Part shown: positions 54,858-64,000 of the stretch, in pieces | Numbering within the stretch: position 1 is the stretch's first letter | Layout: the number at the start of each line of letters is the position of its first letter | From: Nitrospirota bacterium | Lineage (GTDB): Bacteria; Nitrospirota; JACRHL01 | Assembly: GCA_016212085.1 (NCBI GenBank) | Contig: JACRHL010000023.1 | Location: forward strand, 1 to 64,000 | Direction of reading: 5' to 3' | Length of the DNA stretch: 64,000 nt | Program-made: the position numbers and the translations under genes | The notes under the pieces: generated by a model | What the model was told of the DNA's origin: nothing | Database searches by the model: none | What the model saw: the letters and a program-made list of their open reading frames with translations, nothing else

Positions 54858-55582
54858 TTTATGCGGTCCTTATGCATCCAACACAGCACGTGGCTGCGCA
54901 GGAATGGCAGCATATTCAATACGTCATAGAGGGCCGGACGCAAATGCGTCACTACACGGGCGATGGGTGGGGCCAAAGTTACACGCCAGTATGTCATTTT
55001 CCCCGCTGGAAACAACTCGCGAATGCGCCTTACCGGCACCCCTTTGACATCCGGGTTGTGTGGGTTGTCGTAGATGAAGTCATACCACAGCACTCCGCCG
55101 CCCGGTTTCACCAGCCGCCACATCTGTTTGGCGAGCGTGGTTTGGAAACCGCCGTCCAACAGCGAGGTGAACACCGTTGACTGAAAGACGATGTCGAAGG
55201 ACTCGGGCGGCAGGTCGAGCGTGCAGGCATTCCCCTCCATGATGGGTGTCGCCTTGGGCAAGACGGAGCGAGCCTGCTCCACCCGCTCCGCCAGCAATTC
55301 GCTACCCACGAGATTGCCAGGAGAAAAGCCGAGACGGATCAGTTGCAGCAGGTTTCCTCCCGCACCGCAGCCGACCTCCAGCAGACGTTTGTCCGCAACC
55401 GGCGCGAGCCCCGCCTTGGCTATCCAGCGGATGAGCGCCCGCTCCCGCTCCTGTATGGACATATAGACCGCCGGGTTCAGCGGACTGTAGCGGCCCAGGT
55501 CGATGCCCGCGCGGCGCGCATATCGCGCCCGAACGGCCTCGGGTTCTCCCGGCGGATCGATGGAGTCGTGGCGTACGTCCAT
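54854..55582 (-). CDS. Class I SAM-dependent methyltransferase
   Basis: A 242-residue protein with motif [14 protein letters not shown] (about 65-77), the post-I segment [11 protein letters not shown] and motif IV-like [10 protein letters not shown]. It lies between a glycosyltransferase and the aminotransferase with 1-bp and 4-bp overlaps. It probably methylates a sugar of the repeat unit. Start ATG 55582 overlaps the preceding stop (TGATG). Confidence 0.85.
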   Translation of the reverse strand: MDVRHDSIDPPGEPEAVRARYARRAGIDLGRYSPLNPAVYMSIQERERALIRWIAKAGLAPVADKRLLEVGCGAGGNLLQLIRLGFSPGNLVGSELLAERVEQARSVLPKATPIMEGNACTLDLPPESFDIVFQSTVFTSLLDGGFQTTLAKQMWRLVKPGGGVLWYDFIYDNPHNPDVKGVPVRRIRELFPAGKMTYWRVTLAPPIARVVTHLRPALYDVLNMLPFLRSHVLCWMHKDRIK

Positions 55583-56808
55583 CAACCGACCGCGTCCAGG
55601 AATTGCCGGGCCAGGACACGGTAATCGTGGTGCTGCTCCACATAACGCGGCCCGTTCGCGCCCATCGCGTCCCGCTCGGCCCGGTCCGTGTGCATCAGCT
55701 TCATGATGGCATCGGTCAACGCCGCGGGATCCTCCGGGGCAGCCGACACGCCGCACCGCGCATCCGTCACCGGATCGTTGCCCGCCTCGATGGCCTGGAT
55801 GACGGGCTTGCCGGACATCATGTAATCCATGAGCTTGTTCGGGCTGATGCCGAAGCGGTAGAGGGGCTGGCGCCGCATGCCGATGTACAGGGCGTCGAAT
55901 TCCCTGAGGAACGCGGGCACCACCGCTTTTTGCAGCGTGGGCAGGAATATCACGTTGTCCAAGCCCAACTCGGTTACCTGGTGTTGCAGGGCCGCCTTCT
56001 CGGGCCCTTGCCCGACCAACAGGAAGCTCACTGGCTGGTCGCGCAGGCGCTCCGCCGCTTGAATAAGGGTGTGCAGCGCATTGGCGACGCCATGGGAGCC
56101 CGCATAGCCGAGCAGGAAATGCCCCCTGGCCCGTTCACGCCGCACCACCTCCGCGACCTCCGTCGGCAAGGCATCGTGCGCGGCATCCCATTCGGAAAGA
56201 TCCACCCCATTGGGGATGTGGATGAACTTCTCCGGGAGCATGCCCCGACTCTTCATATAGTCCGCGGCGGTCGGCAACAAGGACACCACCTTGTCCGCGG
56301 TGCGGTAGGCATAGTCCTCGGCGCACTGCAGCAGCACGATGAAGGGGTGATGGCGCGACATGCCGCCGAGCTCGATGGGAGACAGCGGCCACAGGTCATG
56401 CACCTCGAACACCAGCCGTGCGCCATGTTTTCTTGCCAGCCGCGCGGCCGGGTAGATGTCGAACGGGTAGGTTGAAGAGGCAATCACCAGATCGGGCCGC
56501 GTCGCGCGCAGGATTTTCCGGCTGTGGCGGAACAACCCCAGCGTGAAGGCGAACATGTTGAACACGCGACGCGCAGAGTTGCCCTGGTAGGGGGGGGTCT
56601 TCAGCCAGACATACCGAACCCCGTCAATGGACTCCTCGGTCACCGGCCCATGAATGCTCGGGCCACGCGATCTTACGTGGGACTCGGAAGCGGCAACAAT
56701 CGTGACCGAATGCCCGGCGCGCACCCATTCCCTCGCGAGGTAGAAGGGGCGGTACTCCATGCCATGCTGGGGTGAGCCGGCGTAATGGTTGATCAAGAGG
56801 ATGTTCAC
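55582..56808 (-). CDS. GT4 glycosyltransferase (WbuB-like)
   Basis: A 408-residue GT-B enzyme. The N-terminus NILLINHYAGSPQHGMEYRPFYLAREW is typical of WbuB-type transferases, shown by the NHYAGSPQHGMEYR core. EVHDLWPLSPIELG and a C-terminal GKPVIQAIEAGNDPV follow. WbuB-like enzymes add deoxyamino sugars in O-antigen units. Start GTG overlaps the stop of an upstream remnant frame. Confidence 0.88.
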   Translation of the reverse strand: MNILLINHYAGSPQHGMEYRPFYLAREWVRAGHSVTIVAASESHVRSRGPSIHGPVTEESIDGVRYVWLKTPPYQGNSARRVFNMFAFTLGLFRHSRKILRATRPDLVIASSTYPFDIYPAARLARKHGARLVFEVHDLWPLSPIELGGMSRHHPFIVLLQCAEDYAYRTADKVVSLLPTAADYMKSRGMLPEKFIHIPNGVDLSEWDAAHDALPTEVAEVVRRERARGHFLLGYAGSHGVANALHTLIQAAERLRDQPVSFLLVGQGPEKAALQHQVTELGLDNVIFLPTLQKAVVPAFLREFDALYIGMRRQPLYRFGISPNKLMDYMMSGKPVIQAIEAGNDPVTDARCGVSAAPEDPAALTDAIMKLMHTDRAERDAMGANGPRYVEQHHDYRVLARQFLDAVG

Positions 56809-56989
56809 ACCGCCGCCTCGCTCAAGGAGCGAACGATCTTTTCGTGGGCGGGCCCATTACCGCGCAGACCACGGCGTTCCTTATTCGTCCGGTTGTCGTG
56901 GTCCACCATTGGTCCCCCTCGCGCGTCCGTAATGATATACCACCCGCGCGCGGCGTCCGCGTGGTAGTTGATGCGGCGGAAATGCCCCC
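56805..56989 (-). pseudogene. Gene remnant with a 2-epimerase-like tail
   Basis: Between the PglD-like stop and the WbuB-like start lie ~180 bases with no gene start. The frame that ends in a 4-bp overlap with the next gene finishes LRGNGPAHEKIVRSLSEAAV, similar to the tail of UDP-GlcNAc 2-epimerases (NPYGxGxAxEKIV). The preceding residues do not match that family. Likely the scar of a deleted gene; family call is weak. Confidence 0.3.
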
Positions 56990-57484
56990 TCAGGATACGG
57001 CGGCACCGGCAACGATCTCGGTGCCCGGCGGACACACCCGCCCCGGATGCAGATGACAGAACTCGCCGATGTGGCAATCGTGATCAATGATGACGCCCAC
57101 GTCGACGATCGCGCCACGATCCACGATTGTACCGGTCTCCACGACGGCGCCGGCGGCAACCAGCACCCCGTCCGCGATCACCGCGTCCGGCGCCACATAG
57201 GCGCGGGGATGTATCAGCGCGGGGAACGCCCAGCCCGCAGCGGCCAGGCAAGCCATCATCCGCCGCCGCACGTCGGGGCGGCCGATGGCCACGAACATGC
57301 CGGCCCCGCTGGGTTGCATCGCCGACATGTCGGCGCCGCACAGTACCGGCACACCCGCGACGGGCGAGGTGGCTGCCGGGTTCTCGTCCACGAACGCGGG
57401 CACCCTGTAGCCAGACTGAACGGCACACTGGAAAACCTTGCGTGCATGCGCGCCGGTTCCAAATATGAATATTTCCCGACTCAT
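56990..57484 (-). CDS. PglD/NeuD-like sugar N-acetyltransferase, apparently C-terminally truncated
   Basis: A 164-residue protein. The N-terminal Rossmann-like substrate domain (REIFIFGTGAHARKVFQ) is followed by the start of a left-handed beta-helix (DAVIADGVLVAAGAVVETGTI). The catalytic-type histidine is in IIDHDCHIGEF. Family members run to ~195-210 residues with three or four more helix coils binding acetyl-CoA. Here the stop follows GTEIVAGAAVS. The loss coincides with the remnant region just downstream, so a deletion probably fused this gene to non-coding sequence. ATG overlaps the stop of the GT4 gene. Confidence 0.75.
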   Translation of the reverse strand: MSREIFIFGTGAHARKVFQCAVQSGYRVPAFVDENPAATSPVAGVPVLCGADMSAMQPSGAGMFVAIGRPDVRRRMMACLAAAGWAFPALIHPRAYVAPDAVIADGVLVAAGAVVETGTIVDRGAIVDVGVIIDHDCHIGEFCHLHPGRVCPPGTEIVAGAAVS

Positions 57485-58557
57485 GGACTTTTTGCGGATT
57501 GCGCGAGGCGATTATAGATGGTCTGCATTTCCCGTACACATACGCGCCAGTCGGCGCGCGAGGCGACGATTTGCAGGTTCTTGACCGAAGCCCTCTCGCG
57601 AAGGTCCGGCGCGACCATGGCCTGGGCGAGCAGTTCGGCCAGCTCGGCGGCGTGGCCACCCCTGTACAGGTAACCGTTGTCGCCATGCACGATCCATTGC
57701 GCGTTGGCCGGGATATTCGTGGCGATCGGAAAGCAGCCACAGGCCATGGCCTCGTTCAACGAAACGTTGTTGCCATCCGAGAGGGCCGGGCTGACGCACA
57801 CATGGGCCTGCCCCAGCAGGGCAGCAAGCCGGGCATGGTCCACATGGCCGTGGAAGACGACGTGTGACCGGAGCCCGGCCGCGGTAGTCTGCTTCTCAAG
57901 GGCGCCGCGCAGGGGGCCGTCGCCCACAAGGTCGAGGCAAGCGTCAATTCCTTGCTCACGCAACAGCCGCACCGCCTCGATCACGGTATGCACGCTGTAG
58001 ATGGGCCCAAAATTTCGGGTCGAGATTACCCGTAGTGGCGGCACGGCCGGACGCGGCACCGTTGGCGGCCGGAACCGCTCGGTATCCACACCGAACGGAA
58101 CCGCGACCACCTCATCTTCGGGAATACCGAGTTCCGCGACGGCTCTGTTCATGTGTTGTGCCACGGTTGTGATCTGGTCGGCGGAACGCACCGCATATCG
58201 TGCCAGCCAACGCATGAGCCGCGACTTGCGCGGGCTGATGAGCACATCCGTCCCCCATGCGGTCAGCACCAGTGGCCGCAGCCGCGCGGCCGCGGCAAGG
58301 AAGCCGTAGCTTGTGACGTATTGCGCATGCACCACGTCTGCCCGCAGACACCGGGCCAGCGCGCGCAGTTTCATGATGGCAAGCAGATAACCGAGCCGCC
58401 CGAGCCCGTAGGTGGGCAGCACATGTACCGAGACACCCGCGATTGTCGCCCCGCGGAAGCTCGCGACATGCACCTCAATTCCTTGGTCGCGGAAGAACTC
58501 GGCCCAGCGCCGGGTGTGGATGCTGCCGGCATCCGCCACATAAAGCACGCGCTTCAC
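57481..58557 (-). CDS. GT4 glycosyltransferase
   Basis: A 358-residue GT-B enzyme. DAGSIHTRRWAEFFRDQG is at the N-terminus and LTAWGTDVLIS in the N-domain. The C-domain has the donor-binding segment SDGNNVSLNEAMACG (E-type motif). Acceptor and donor unknown; it is part of the repeat-unit assembly operon. Its start overlaps the epimerase stop by four bases. Confidence 0.88.
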   Translation of the reverse strand: MKRVLYVADAGSIHTRRWAEFFRDQGIEVHVASFRGATIAGVSVHVLPTYGLGRLGYLLAIMKLRALARCLRADVVHAQYVTSYGFLAAAARLRPLVLTAWGTDVLISPRKSRLMRWLARYAVRSADQITTVAQHMNRAVAELGIPEDEVVAVPFGVDTERFRPPTVPRPAVPPLRVISTRNFGPIYSVHTVIEAVRLLREQGIDACLDLVGDGPLRGALEKQTTAAGLRSHVVFHGHVDHARLAALLGQAHVCVSPALSDGNNVSLNEAMACGCFPIATNIPANAQWIVHGDNGYLYRGGHAAELAELLAQAMVAPDLRERASVKNLQIVASRADWRVCVREMQTIYNRLAQSAKSP

Positions 58558-59525
58558 AATCGCCCCTCCGCACGATAGGCACGTACCAGGTCGCGCACCG
58601 TCTGCTCTATACCGATCGGATAGGTGAAGCCCAGATCACCCGTGATGTCGGTGCCATCGTACCAAGTGGTGTTGGTCAGTTCACGGTATCGGTCTGCGTT
58701 GAAGGGCATGCCTCGGCCGACAAGGCGTTGCAGCATGCTGCCGGCTGTCCCGACGGCACCCCCAAGCCATGCGGGCAGGCGCCGCCGTGGTTCGGGGACG
58801 GCAAGTTCACTGGCAATCCAGCTCACCACGTTGGCGAGCCGCGTCGGCGTATTGACGATGTACACGGCGCGGTTCGGCCCATGCTGACACGTTGCCACCA
58901 CGGAGGCTGCCACGTCCTCGACGTTGACGTAATTGACCCACGCATCCCGGGAGCCGAAGTAGGCGAACCGGCTGGCCTGGATCATCGACATCAACCCGAT
59001 CAACGGGTAGGACCGTCCCGGCACATGGCCGATCACGTTGGTGGGTTGCACCACCAAGTGTTCGATGCCAAGGTGCGGACACAGCCCCGTCACGCAGATC
59101 TCGCCGGCGTTCTTGCTCTCCTCGTAGGTGTTGCGCGGAGTTCGGGCATGGTACTTGGTGACCACGCCAGCATGTTTGGGAGCCCCATAAACCCCCACAC
59201 TGCTAAGGTATATGAAGCGGCGCACGCCAGCGTTGGCGGCGGCTTCGACGAGCCGCCTGGTGCCCGCGTGGTTCACCGCCCACATCCGGGATTCGTCGTG
59301 CTTCTCGCCCGCCAGGTGCAGCACCGTGTCCACGCCGTCGGGCAGCACGACACAATGCGAGGCGAGGTCCAGAGGGACACCCTCCACCGGCGGCGACCCC
59401 AACGCGCCAACCGTCCGTCCCGCGGCGATCACCCGTATATCCGGTGCCAGTTCCTGCAACGCGCGCAGGATGGATGTTCCAAGGAAACCACTGGCGCCCG
59501 TGATCAGCAGCGTGCGGGTCAGCAT
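58554..59525 (-). CDS. NAD-dependent sugar epimerase/reductase
   Basis: A 323-residue extended SDR. The cofactor site is TGASGFLGTSIL (about 9-20), the Ser region SSVGVYG, and the active-site region YHARTPRNTYEESKNAGE with Tyr-x3-Lys. Related enzymes next to WcaJ/WbpL-type transferases reduce or epimerise 4-keto-6-deoxy-HexNAc to QuiNAc or FucNAc. Start ATG 59525 lies 7 bp inside the wzy gene with GGAGG upstream. Confidence 0.85.
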   Translation of the reverse strand: MLTRTLLITGASGFLGTSILRALQELAPDIRVIAAGRTVGALGSPPVEGVPLDLASHCVVLPDGVDTVLHLAGEKHDESRMWAVNHAGTRRLVEAAANAGVRRFIYLSSVGVYGAPKHAGVVTKYHARTPRNTYEESKNAGEICVTGLCPHLGIEHLVVQPTNVIGHVPGRSYPLIGLMSMIQASRFAYFGSRDAWVNYVNVEDVAASVVATCQHGPNRAVYIVNTPTRLANVVSWIASELAVPEPRRRLPAWLGGAVGTAGSMLQRLVGRGMPFNADRYRELTNTTWYDGTDITGDLGFTYPIGIEQTVRDLVRAYRAEGRL

Positions 59526-60895
59526 ACGACGGGCCTCCTGACACGCGCGCGTTGTGAACGCCACGAGATGCCGGTGATGCTCAATCCGATCAGGGCGGCG
59601 ACGAGGCTTTGTTGGGTACTTCCCGCGATGAGCGAGGAGAAGTCCCCCGCGATGCAGCGGAACAGAAAGCCGACCAGCAGGGCATAGACCATGACCACTG
59701 CGGGATCTCCATTGCTGCGGCGCATCCACTGGTGCAAAGCCCCCCACATCCAGCCCCAGAAAAGCGCGATCAGCACGATGCCCACGGGGCCGAAGTTGAG
59801 GTAGGCCTCGGCGAGGAAGAAGAATTGCCGCCCCTCGTTCAGCCCATAGCCCCCACCATAGAAACGCTCCATGTACCAGTTCGCCAACGGTAGCGGCCGG
59901 TCGGGCAGGATGGCGCCCGGCACAAGGAATACAGGCGCGCGCAGGTAACTGATCCCCATCCAGGGCGGGGCACTGATTCCCGTCGTGCGCACCATTTGCG
60001 GCAGCGTCTCGAAGGGCACGACGAACTCCCCGATGGTGAGGGTGTAGAAGAATCCCTCCGGATTGTCCGCAAAGCCTCGCTCCGCCGCCAAGGTGCTCTT
60101 GGTTGCGAAATCGGCGACGCTTTCGTAGTCGGAACCGCGAATGACACCGACCAGGTTGAGCGTCAGGAAGATCGCCACGCCGAATGGCACGAAAAACGAC
60201 CAACGCAGCGGACGCACGCCATGGTGCACGAAAATCAGAGTGACCAGCACGATGTACATCAACATGCCGCGGTTGCCGGTGATCAGGTGCATCACCACGT
60301 TGCCCAGCAACGCCATGGTGAAAAGCAGCGCGTCGACGCGCGAACGCAGGCGGGCGAAACGCCACAGCAGGAACAGCGATGCCACGAACAGCCAGGGGAT
60401 GCCGACCGCCAGATAGCCGCGCCCGAACGTTTGCTCGCTCGATCTGTAACCGAGCAGCAGAAAGTTTTGCAGCCCGCCGGACGCCTCCGTGAGGCGGTAG
60501 ATCAGGAACAGCGAAAATGTAGCCAGCACGAAAAACGCGAGACGGGCATGATCGCGGCGGCTGGGCATGGGTAGTGGCAGGAACCGGGCGGTTCGCTTCG
60601 TCCACGAGCCGTAATAGGCAAACGAGAAGACCGGCAGCGACAGCGCCGCCAGCAGCACCGACGCGGGCAGGTATGGCAACAGTGTCAACAGGTGCGGCGT
60701 CACGTTGCCTGCGATATCGAGCGTGAAACAGGCGCGGATGGGAAGCGGCAACGTGAAAGTTGTCAGGAAGATAAGGTACTGCCCGATCGGCTCGAACACG
60801 CTCGCGCGGCGCAGCACGACGGCATGGACCGCCACGGCGGTGGCCACCGCGACGTAGACCCACACGGCCACCACGAGCAAGTCATGGGTGTCCAC
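59519..60895 (-). CDS. Wzy-like oligosaccharide repeat-unit polymerase
   Basis: A 458-residue membrane protein with about eleven to twelve helices and a large periplasmic loop (about 300-375; GYGLNEGRQFFFLAEAYLNFGPVG). GNRGM in an inner loop is typical of the O-antigen polymerase superfamily. It polymerises lipid-linked repeat units at the outer face of the inner membrane. GTG start one base after the wzx stop. Confidence 0.85.
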   Translation of the reverse strand: MDTHDLLVVAVWVYVAVATAVAVHAVVLRRASVFEPIGQYLIFLTTFTLPLPIRACFTLDIAGNVTPHLLTLLPYLPASVLLAALSLPVFSFAYYGSWTKRTARFLPLPMPSRRDHARLAFFVLATFSLFLIYRLTEASGGLQNFLLLGYRSSEQTFGRGYLAVGIPWLFVASLFLLWRFARLRSRVDALLFTMALLGNVVMHLITGNRGMLMYIVLVTLIFVHHGVRPLRWSFFVPFGVAIFLTLNLVGVIRGSDYESVADFATKSTLAAERGFADNPEGFFYTLTIGEFVVPFETLPQMVRTTGISAPPWMGISYLRAPVFLVPGAILPDRPLPLANWYMERFYGGGYGLNEGRQFFFLAEAYLNFGPVGIVLIALFWGWMWGALHQWMRRSNGDPAVVMVYALLVGFLFRCIAGDFSSLIAGSTQQSLVAALIGLSITGISWRSQRARVRRPVVC

Positions 60896-60896
60896 C

Positions 60897-62204
60897 TCAG
60901 GCCTGGCTGCCGCGCCAGCCCCGGCGTATCTGGCCGACGAGGGTGAAATCGCAAAGTTGCGGCGTCAGTACACTGAGCACCCGCCCTCCCTGCACACGAC
61001 AATAACCTACCAGCACAACGACGGCGGTGACCGCCGCGACGATGTTGGTGATCCAGGCTGCGGCCACGAGTCCATGGCCGGGTATCCACCACACCGCGAG
61101 CACGATGCTCACCGCCGCGCTGGCTACCGCCGCGGCCAGTGGATAGCCAGGGCGCCCCTGTCCGGACAGTACCTGGCTCAGGATGCGTGGTATCGTCAGC
61201 AGCACGACCGACGGCGCAAGGTTTGCGAGCGCGGTGCCGGCGGATGCGTACGCCGGACCAAGCAGCCAGGCAGCCAACGGCTCGGCGGCAAAGACGATGC
61301 CCACGGACAGGGCCAAGCCGATGTATATATTTACACGCAGCATCGTCTCGATCTGGTCATGGTCGAACATGGGCGAGTTCGATTGTGAAAGTGCGAGCTG
61401 GCCGATGGTGCTCGGTAGTAGCAGCAGGGCCTCGAGCAGGAGCAATGCCAGCGTGAAGTAGCCCACCTGCTCGGGCGCCGCGTGGAACGAAACGAAAAGC
61501 AGCAGGCCACGCATCGCGGTGAAGTGCAGCAGGTTTGACAGGTACGCCAGCCCGCCGTAGCGCAGCAGGGCATGGATGCGTCCCGCGCCGCGCGTCCCAT
61601 CCGCGCGGGTTGGCGCGCCGGGCAGCAATGCCAACGCCACTGCAAGCACGCCGGCCAGGGCGATCGTCTGCGCGCCGATGACCGCCATTTCACCGCCGAC
61701 GGCGAAACCCGCCCCGAGCACGAAGGGGAGCGGAAGCCCCGAGCGCAATACGTTGACAATGTTCGCGCGGTCATAACGGTGGCACCCCATCAGAACCGCT
61801 GTCGCCTGGGTCACGCCTATCAGCAGCACGCCACTGGCCAGCCCCGCATAGAGTACCGGTGCTGGTGCCTTGAAGGTACGCTCCAGCCCGACGCCCGCAG
61901 GTGTCACTGCAAGGGCTAGACCAACGATCAGGACCAGGAGCCCGACAATGCCCGTAAACCGCACATTCAGACGGGTCATTTCGGGAAGTCCCCACCGTCC
62001 CGACGCCAGGTGGTAGGTGCTCGCCGGCCCGATCCCGAAGTTGAGCACGATGAATACCCCACTCATCACCAGCAGGTACTGAGCGTAATATCCGTTCTCG
62101 ACCGGCGTGAGCAATCGAGCTGCCACGAAGGCGAGCAGCAGCCCGAGGCCGCCACTGACGAGGGTTGCCACGCCGGTGGACAGCACATGGCGGCCCTTGA
62201 TCAT
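60897..62204 (-). CDS. Wzx-like oligosaccharide flippase
   Basis: A 435-residue MOP-superfamily exporter with about twelve helices. It starts IKGRHVLSTGVATLVSGGLGLLLAF and ends in a C-terminal pair of helices. It flips undecaprenyl-linked repeat units for the adjacent Wzy. The ATG overlaps the wbpE stop (ATGA). Confidence 0.88.
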   Translation of the reverse strand: MIKGRHVLSTGVATLVSGGLGLLLAFVAARLLTPVENGYYAQYLLVMSGVFIVLNFGIGPASTYHLASGRWGLPEMTRLNVRFTGIVGLLVLIVGLALAVTPAGVGLERTFKAPAPVLYAGLASGVLLIGVTQATAVLMGCHRYDRANIVNVLRSGLPLPFVLGAGFAVGGEMAVIGAQTIALAGVLAVALALLPGAPTRADGTRGAGRIHALLRYGGLAYLSNLLHFTAMRGLLLFVSFHAAPEQVGYFTLALLLLEALLLLPSTIGQLALSQSNSPMFDHDQIETMLRVNIYIGLALSVGIVFAAEPLAAWLLGPAYASAGTALANLAPSVVLLTIPRILSQVLSGQGRPGYPLAAAVASAAVSIVLAVWWIPGHGLVAAAWITNIVAAVTAVVVLVGYCRVQGGRVLSVLTPQLCDFTLVGQIRRGWRGSQA

Positions 62205-63346
62205 GGGGGGTAGCTGCCTTCACCAGTGGTAAGGTATCCGCGCTCCAGCCGGGTGCAGCCACCCACCAGCGCGTCGATCACATGGCGCACACCATCCTCA
62301 TCGAGGTCGGCGCTCATCGGCAGGCTCATCACCCGCTCCGCGGCCCAATGGCTGTTGGCTAGGTTGCCGGAGCGGCAAAGGTGCTGGTAGGCCGGCTGAA
62401 GGTCGAGCGAAATGGGGTAGTGCACGGCGGTGGGTATGCCCTGTGCCTTGAGCCTGGCTTGCACCATGGCGCGGTCTTCCACCAGTACGGTGAGTTGGGC
62501 CCACACGCAGTCCCGATCGGGACGCAAGCTGATCATCCGTGCCGGGGCGGCGCTCCTGAACAGGTGCTGGCGGTATTTCTCGCCCACTTCTCGGCGGCGC
62601 CGGACTTCCCAGTCAAAGCGTTCGAGTTTGGCCAGGACGATGGCACATTGCAGGGTGTCCATGCGTCCGCCCACGCCAAGGCGCGTGTGGTGGTAGCGCT
62701 TGCTCTGGCCGTGTACCCTAATTTCGCGACATGCCTGCGCGAGGGTGTCGTCGCTGGTGAAAATGGCCCCCCCGTCACCATAACAGCCTAACGGCTTGCT
62801 GGGAAAGAAGCTGGTACAGCCGATGGTGGTGAGATTGCAGCTCTTGCGCCCCTTGTATGTTGCACCAAAGCTCTGTGCTGCATCCTCGATTACCGGCAGG
62901 CCGTGTTGCGAGGCGATGCAATTGATTTCGTCCATGTCAGCCGGTTGACCGTAAAGGGACACGGGCATGATGGCCCGGGTCTTTGGGGTGATCGCGGACG
63001 CGATCTTGCCGGCGTCGATATTGCAGGTGTCCCGCTCGATGTCAATGAACACCGGCGTGGCGCCCAGCAGGGCGATCACCTCGGCAGTGGCGACAAAGGT
63101 GAAGGGTGTGGTGATGACCTCGTCACCGGCCTTGATGCCCAGGGCCATGAGCGAGATGAGCAGCGCCTCGGTGCCGGACGCGACGGTGACACAATGCCGT
63201 GCGCCGGTGTAGGCCGCCAGCCTCTCCTCCAGCTCGTGGACCTCGGGGCCCATGATGTACTGACCGTGCTCGAGCACCCGATCAATCCGGTTGTGGATGG
63301 ATACCTTGAGTTCGCGGTACTGGGTTTTAAGGTCGATGAATTCCAT
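62201..63346 (-). CDS. wbpE: UDP-2-acetamido-2-deoxy-3-oxo-glucuronate aminotransferase
   Basis: A 381-residue PLP aminotransferase closely resembling WbpE: EFIDLKTQYRELK, EHGQYIMGPEV, VIEDAAQSFGATYKGRKS and the cofactor lysine in TSFFPSKPLGCYGDGGA. It makes the 3-amino sugar acetylated by the neighbouring WbpD. ATG 63346 is chosen because WbpE starts there; ATG 63370 would overlap the preceding gene. Confidence 0.93.
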   Translation of the reverse strand: MEFIDLKTQYRELKVSIHNRIDRVLEHGQYIMGPEVHELEERLAAYTGARHCVTVASGTEALLISLMALGIKAGDEVITTPFTFVATAEVIALLGATPVFIDIERDTCNIDAGKIASAITPKTRAIMPVSLYGQPADMDEINCIASQHGLPVIEDAAQSFGATYKGRKSCNLTTIGCTSFFPSKPLGCYGDGGAIFTSDDTLAQACREIRVHGQSKRYHHTRLGVGGRMDTLQCAIVLAKLERFDWEVRRRREVGEKYRQHLFRSAAPARMISLRPDRDCVWAQLTVLVEDRAMVQARLKAQGIPTAVHYPISLDLQPAYQHLCRSGNLANSHWAAERVMSLPMSADLDEDGVRHVIDALVGGCTRLERGYLTTGEGSYPP

Positions 63347-63354
63347 GATGGGTG

Positions 63355-63924
63355 TCAGAGGGGACGGCATGCCGTCCCGGCAATGTTGTATTGGGCATCA
63401 CAGGATGAGCAGGCTTGGGTGCCTGTCGTGCCGGAGAGCTGCACGCCGCATCGGCACATCCAACCGACGCGGCGGGCGGGCACGCCCAGCATCAGGGCAT
63501 ACGGCACCACATCGCCGGTCACTACCGCCCCGGCGCCAATGAAGGCAAATTCGCCGATTGTATGACCACAGACCAGGGTGGCGTTGGCACCGATGGTGAC
63601 GCCACGCCGGACGAGGGTGCGCCGGTACTCGTGCTTGCGCGACACATGGCTGCGGGGATTGACCACATTGGTGAACACCATGCTCGGACCGCAGAAGACA
63701 TCGTCCTCCAAGGTCACCGCATCGTAGATGGAGACGTTGTTCTGTACCTTCACATTGTTGCCGATGACCACGTCGTTGCCGACAAAGACATTCTGACCGA
63801 AGGAGCAGTTCTCGCCGATGCGCGCCCCGGCGCACACGTGTGCCCAATGCCAGATGCGGGTGTTGGCGCCGATGCGGGCACCTGCGTCGACAATGGCCGT
63901 TTCATGGGCGGTGTAGCCGGCCAT
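63355..63924 (-). CDS. wbpD: UDP-2-acetamido-3-amino-2,3-dideoxy-glucuronate N-acetyltransferase
   Basis: A 189-residue left-handed beta-helix acyltransferase. The pattern [44 protein letters not shown] and [10 protein letters not shown] follows WbpD/WlbB throughout. The short C-terminal extension contains CRCG and CSSC pairs that may bind zinc. The product is UDP-2,3-diacetamido-2,3-dideoxy-glucuronate. It lies between wbpB and wbpE. Confidence 0.93.
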   Translation of the reverse strand: MAGYTAHETAIVDAGARIGANTRIWHWAHVCAGARIGENCSFGQNVFVGNDVVIGNNVKVQNNVSIYDAVTLEDDVFCGPSMVFTNVVNPRSHVSRKHEYRRTLVRRGVTIGANATLVCGHTIGEFAFIGAGAVVTGDVVPYALMLGVPARRVGWMCRCGVQLSGTTGTQACSSCDAQYNIAGTACRPL

Positions 63925-63925
63925 G

Positions 63926-64000
63926 TCAATATTCCAACGGCAGCGACACGGTGCGCCCGTCGCGGGCCGACATATACGCGGCGATCAGAACCTCCAGGGA
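63926..64000 (-). CDS. C-terminal end of a Gfo/Idh/MocA-type sugar dehydrogenase (WbpB-like), partial
   Basis: Only the last 24 residues are in the window ([24 protein letters not shown], here given as its parts [15 protein letters not shown] and VSLPLEY). This is the usual WbpB/WlbA tail. Position before wbpD and wbpE supports UDP-GlcNAc-uronate 3-dehydrogenase. The start lies beyond the window. Confidence 0.75.
   Translation of the reverse strand, partial: SLEVLIAAYMSARDGRTVSLPLEY

Noticed and set aside
58554-60863. A 769-residue fusion of a membrane protein and the epimerase
   Set aside because: The N-terminal part is an out-of-frame reading of the Wzy-like polymerase. The epimerase has its own ATG and GGAGG site at 59525.

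Overview
The window reads as chromosome of a high-GC, Gram-negative proteobacterium. It carries lpxC for lipid A, dksA, Hsp70 and HslV proteins, and a Rieske/cytochrome b complex. The presence of trmFO, the rpsF-ssb-rpsR order, and a cytochrome b split into a b6-like half and a subunit-IV-like half feeding a tetraheme cytochrome c argue against an Escherichia-like gammaproteobacterium. They fit a deeper-branching proteobacterium better (magnetococcal, delta-like or similar). I cannot fix the lineage from sequence alone.

Region 1 (1-15480) is a surface and biofilm module. A partial calcium-binding-repeat surface protein and a GH114 lipoprotein lie on the plus strand. Converging on them is an eight-gene minus-strand operon that builds a Pel-like polysaccharide. 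From its promoter the order is: PelA-type hydrolase, TPR scaffold, outer-membrane barrel, pelD, pelE, pelF, pelG, and an Agd3/CE18-like deacetylase. PelA and PelB are each split into separate genes, pelC is absent, PelD has no GGDEF domain, and the deacetylase looks like the fungal galactosaminogalactan enzyme. This is the most unusual system in the window.

Region 2 (15980-48490) is mostly core genome: a Pro-Arg-His tRNA operon, dksA, elbB, a TMTC-like membrane protein, the rpsF-ssb-rpsR operon, lpxC, a large TPR lipoprotein, a FabH-like synthase, two sensor-like proteins, an NFACT protein, a PuuD-like membrane protein with a 30-residue membrane peptide, malQ, the cytochrome bc complex, a short Hsp70, a kinase/ATPase fusion, then dprA-topA-trmFO-xerC-hslV-galE. 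Small palindromic elements are scattered here. Several sit exactly at the 3' ends of genes and supply their stop codons.

Region 3 (48490-64000) is an O-antigen or exopolysaccharide island, transcribed leftward. It encodes a WbpB/D/E route to a 2,3-diacetamido-glucuronate, a PglF/E/D/C-like route to a 2,4-diamino sugar, Wzx, Wzy, glycosyltransferases, a methyltransferase, an epimerase and two phospho-sugar transferases. The core-side end carries a diverged second copy of the xerC 3' end plus hslV, which has cut off the 5' end of one sugar transferase. A 950-bp gene-poor stretch holds an IS5-type transposase remnant and a fourth palindromic element. The island therefore looks recently assembled and rearranged.
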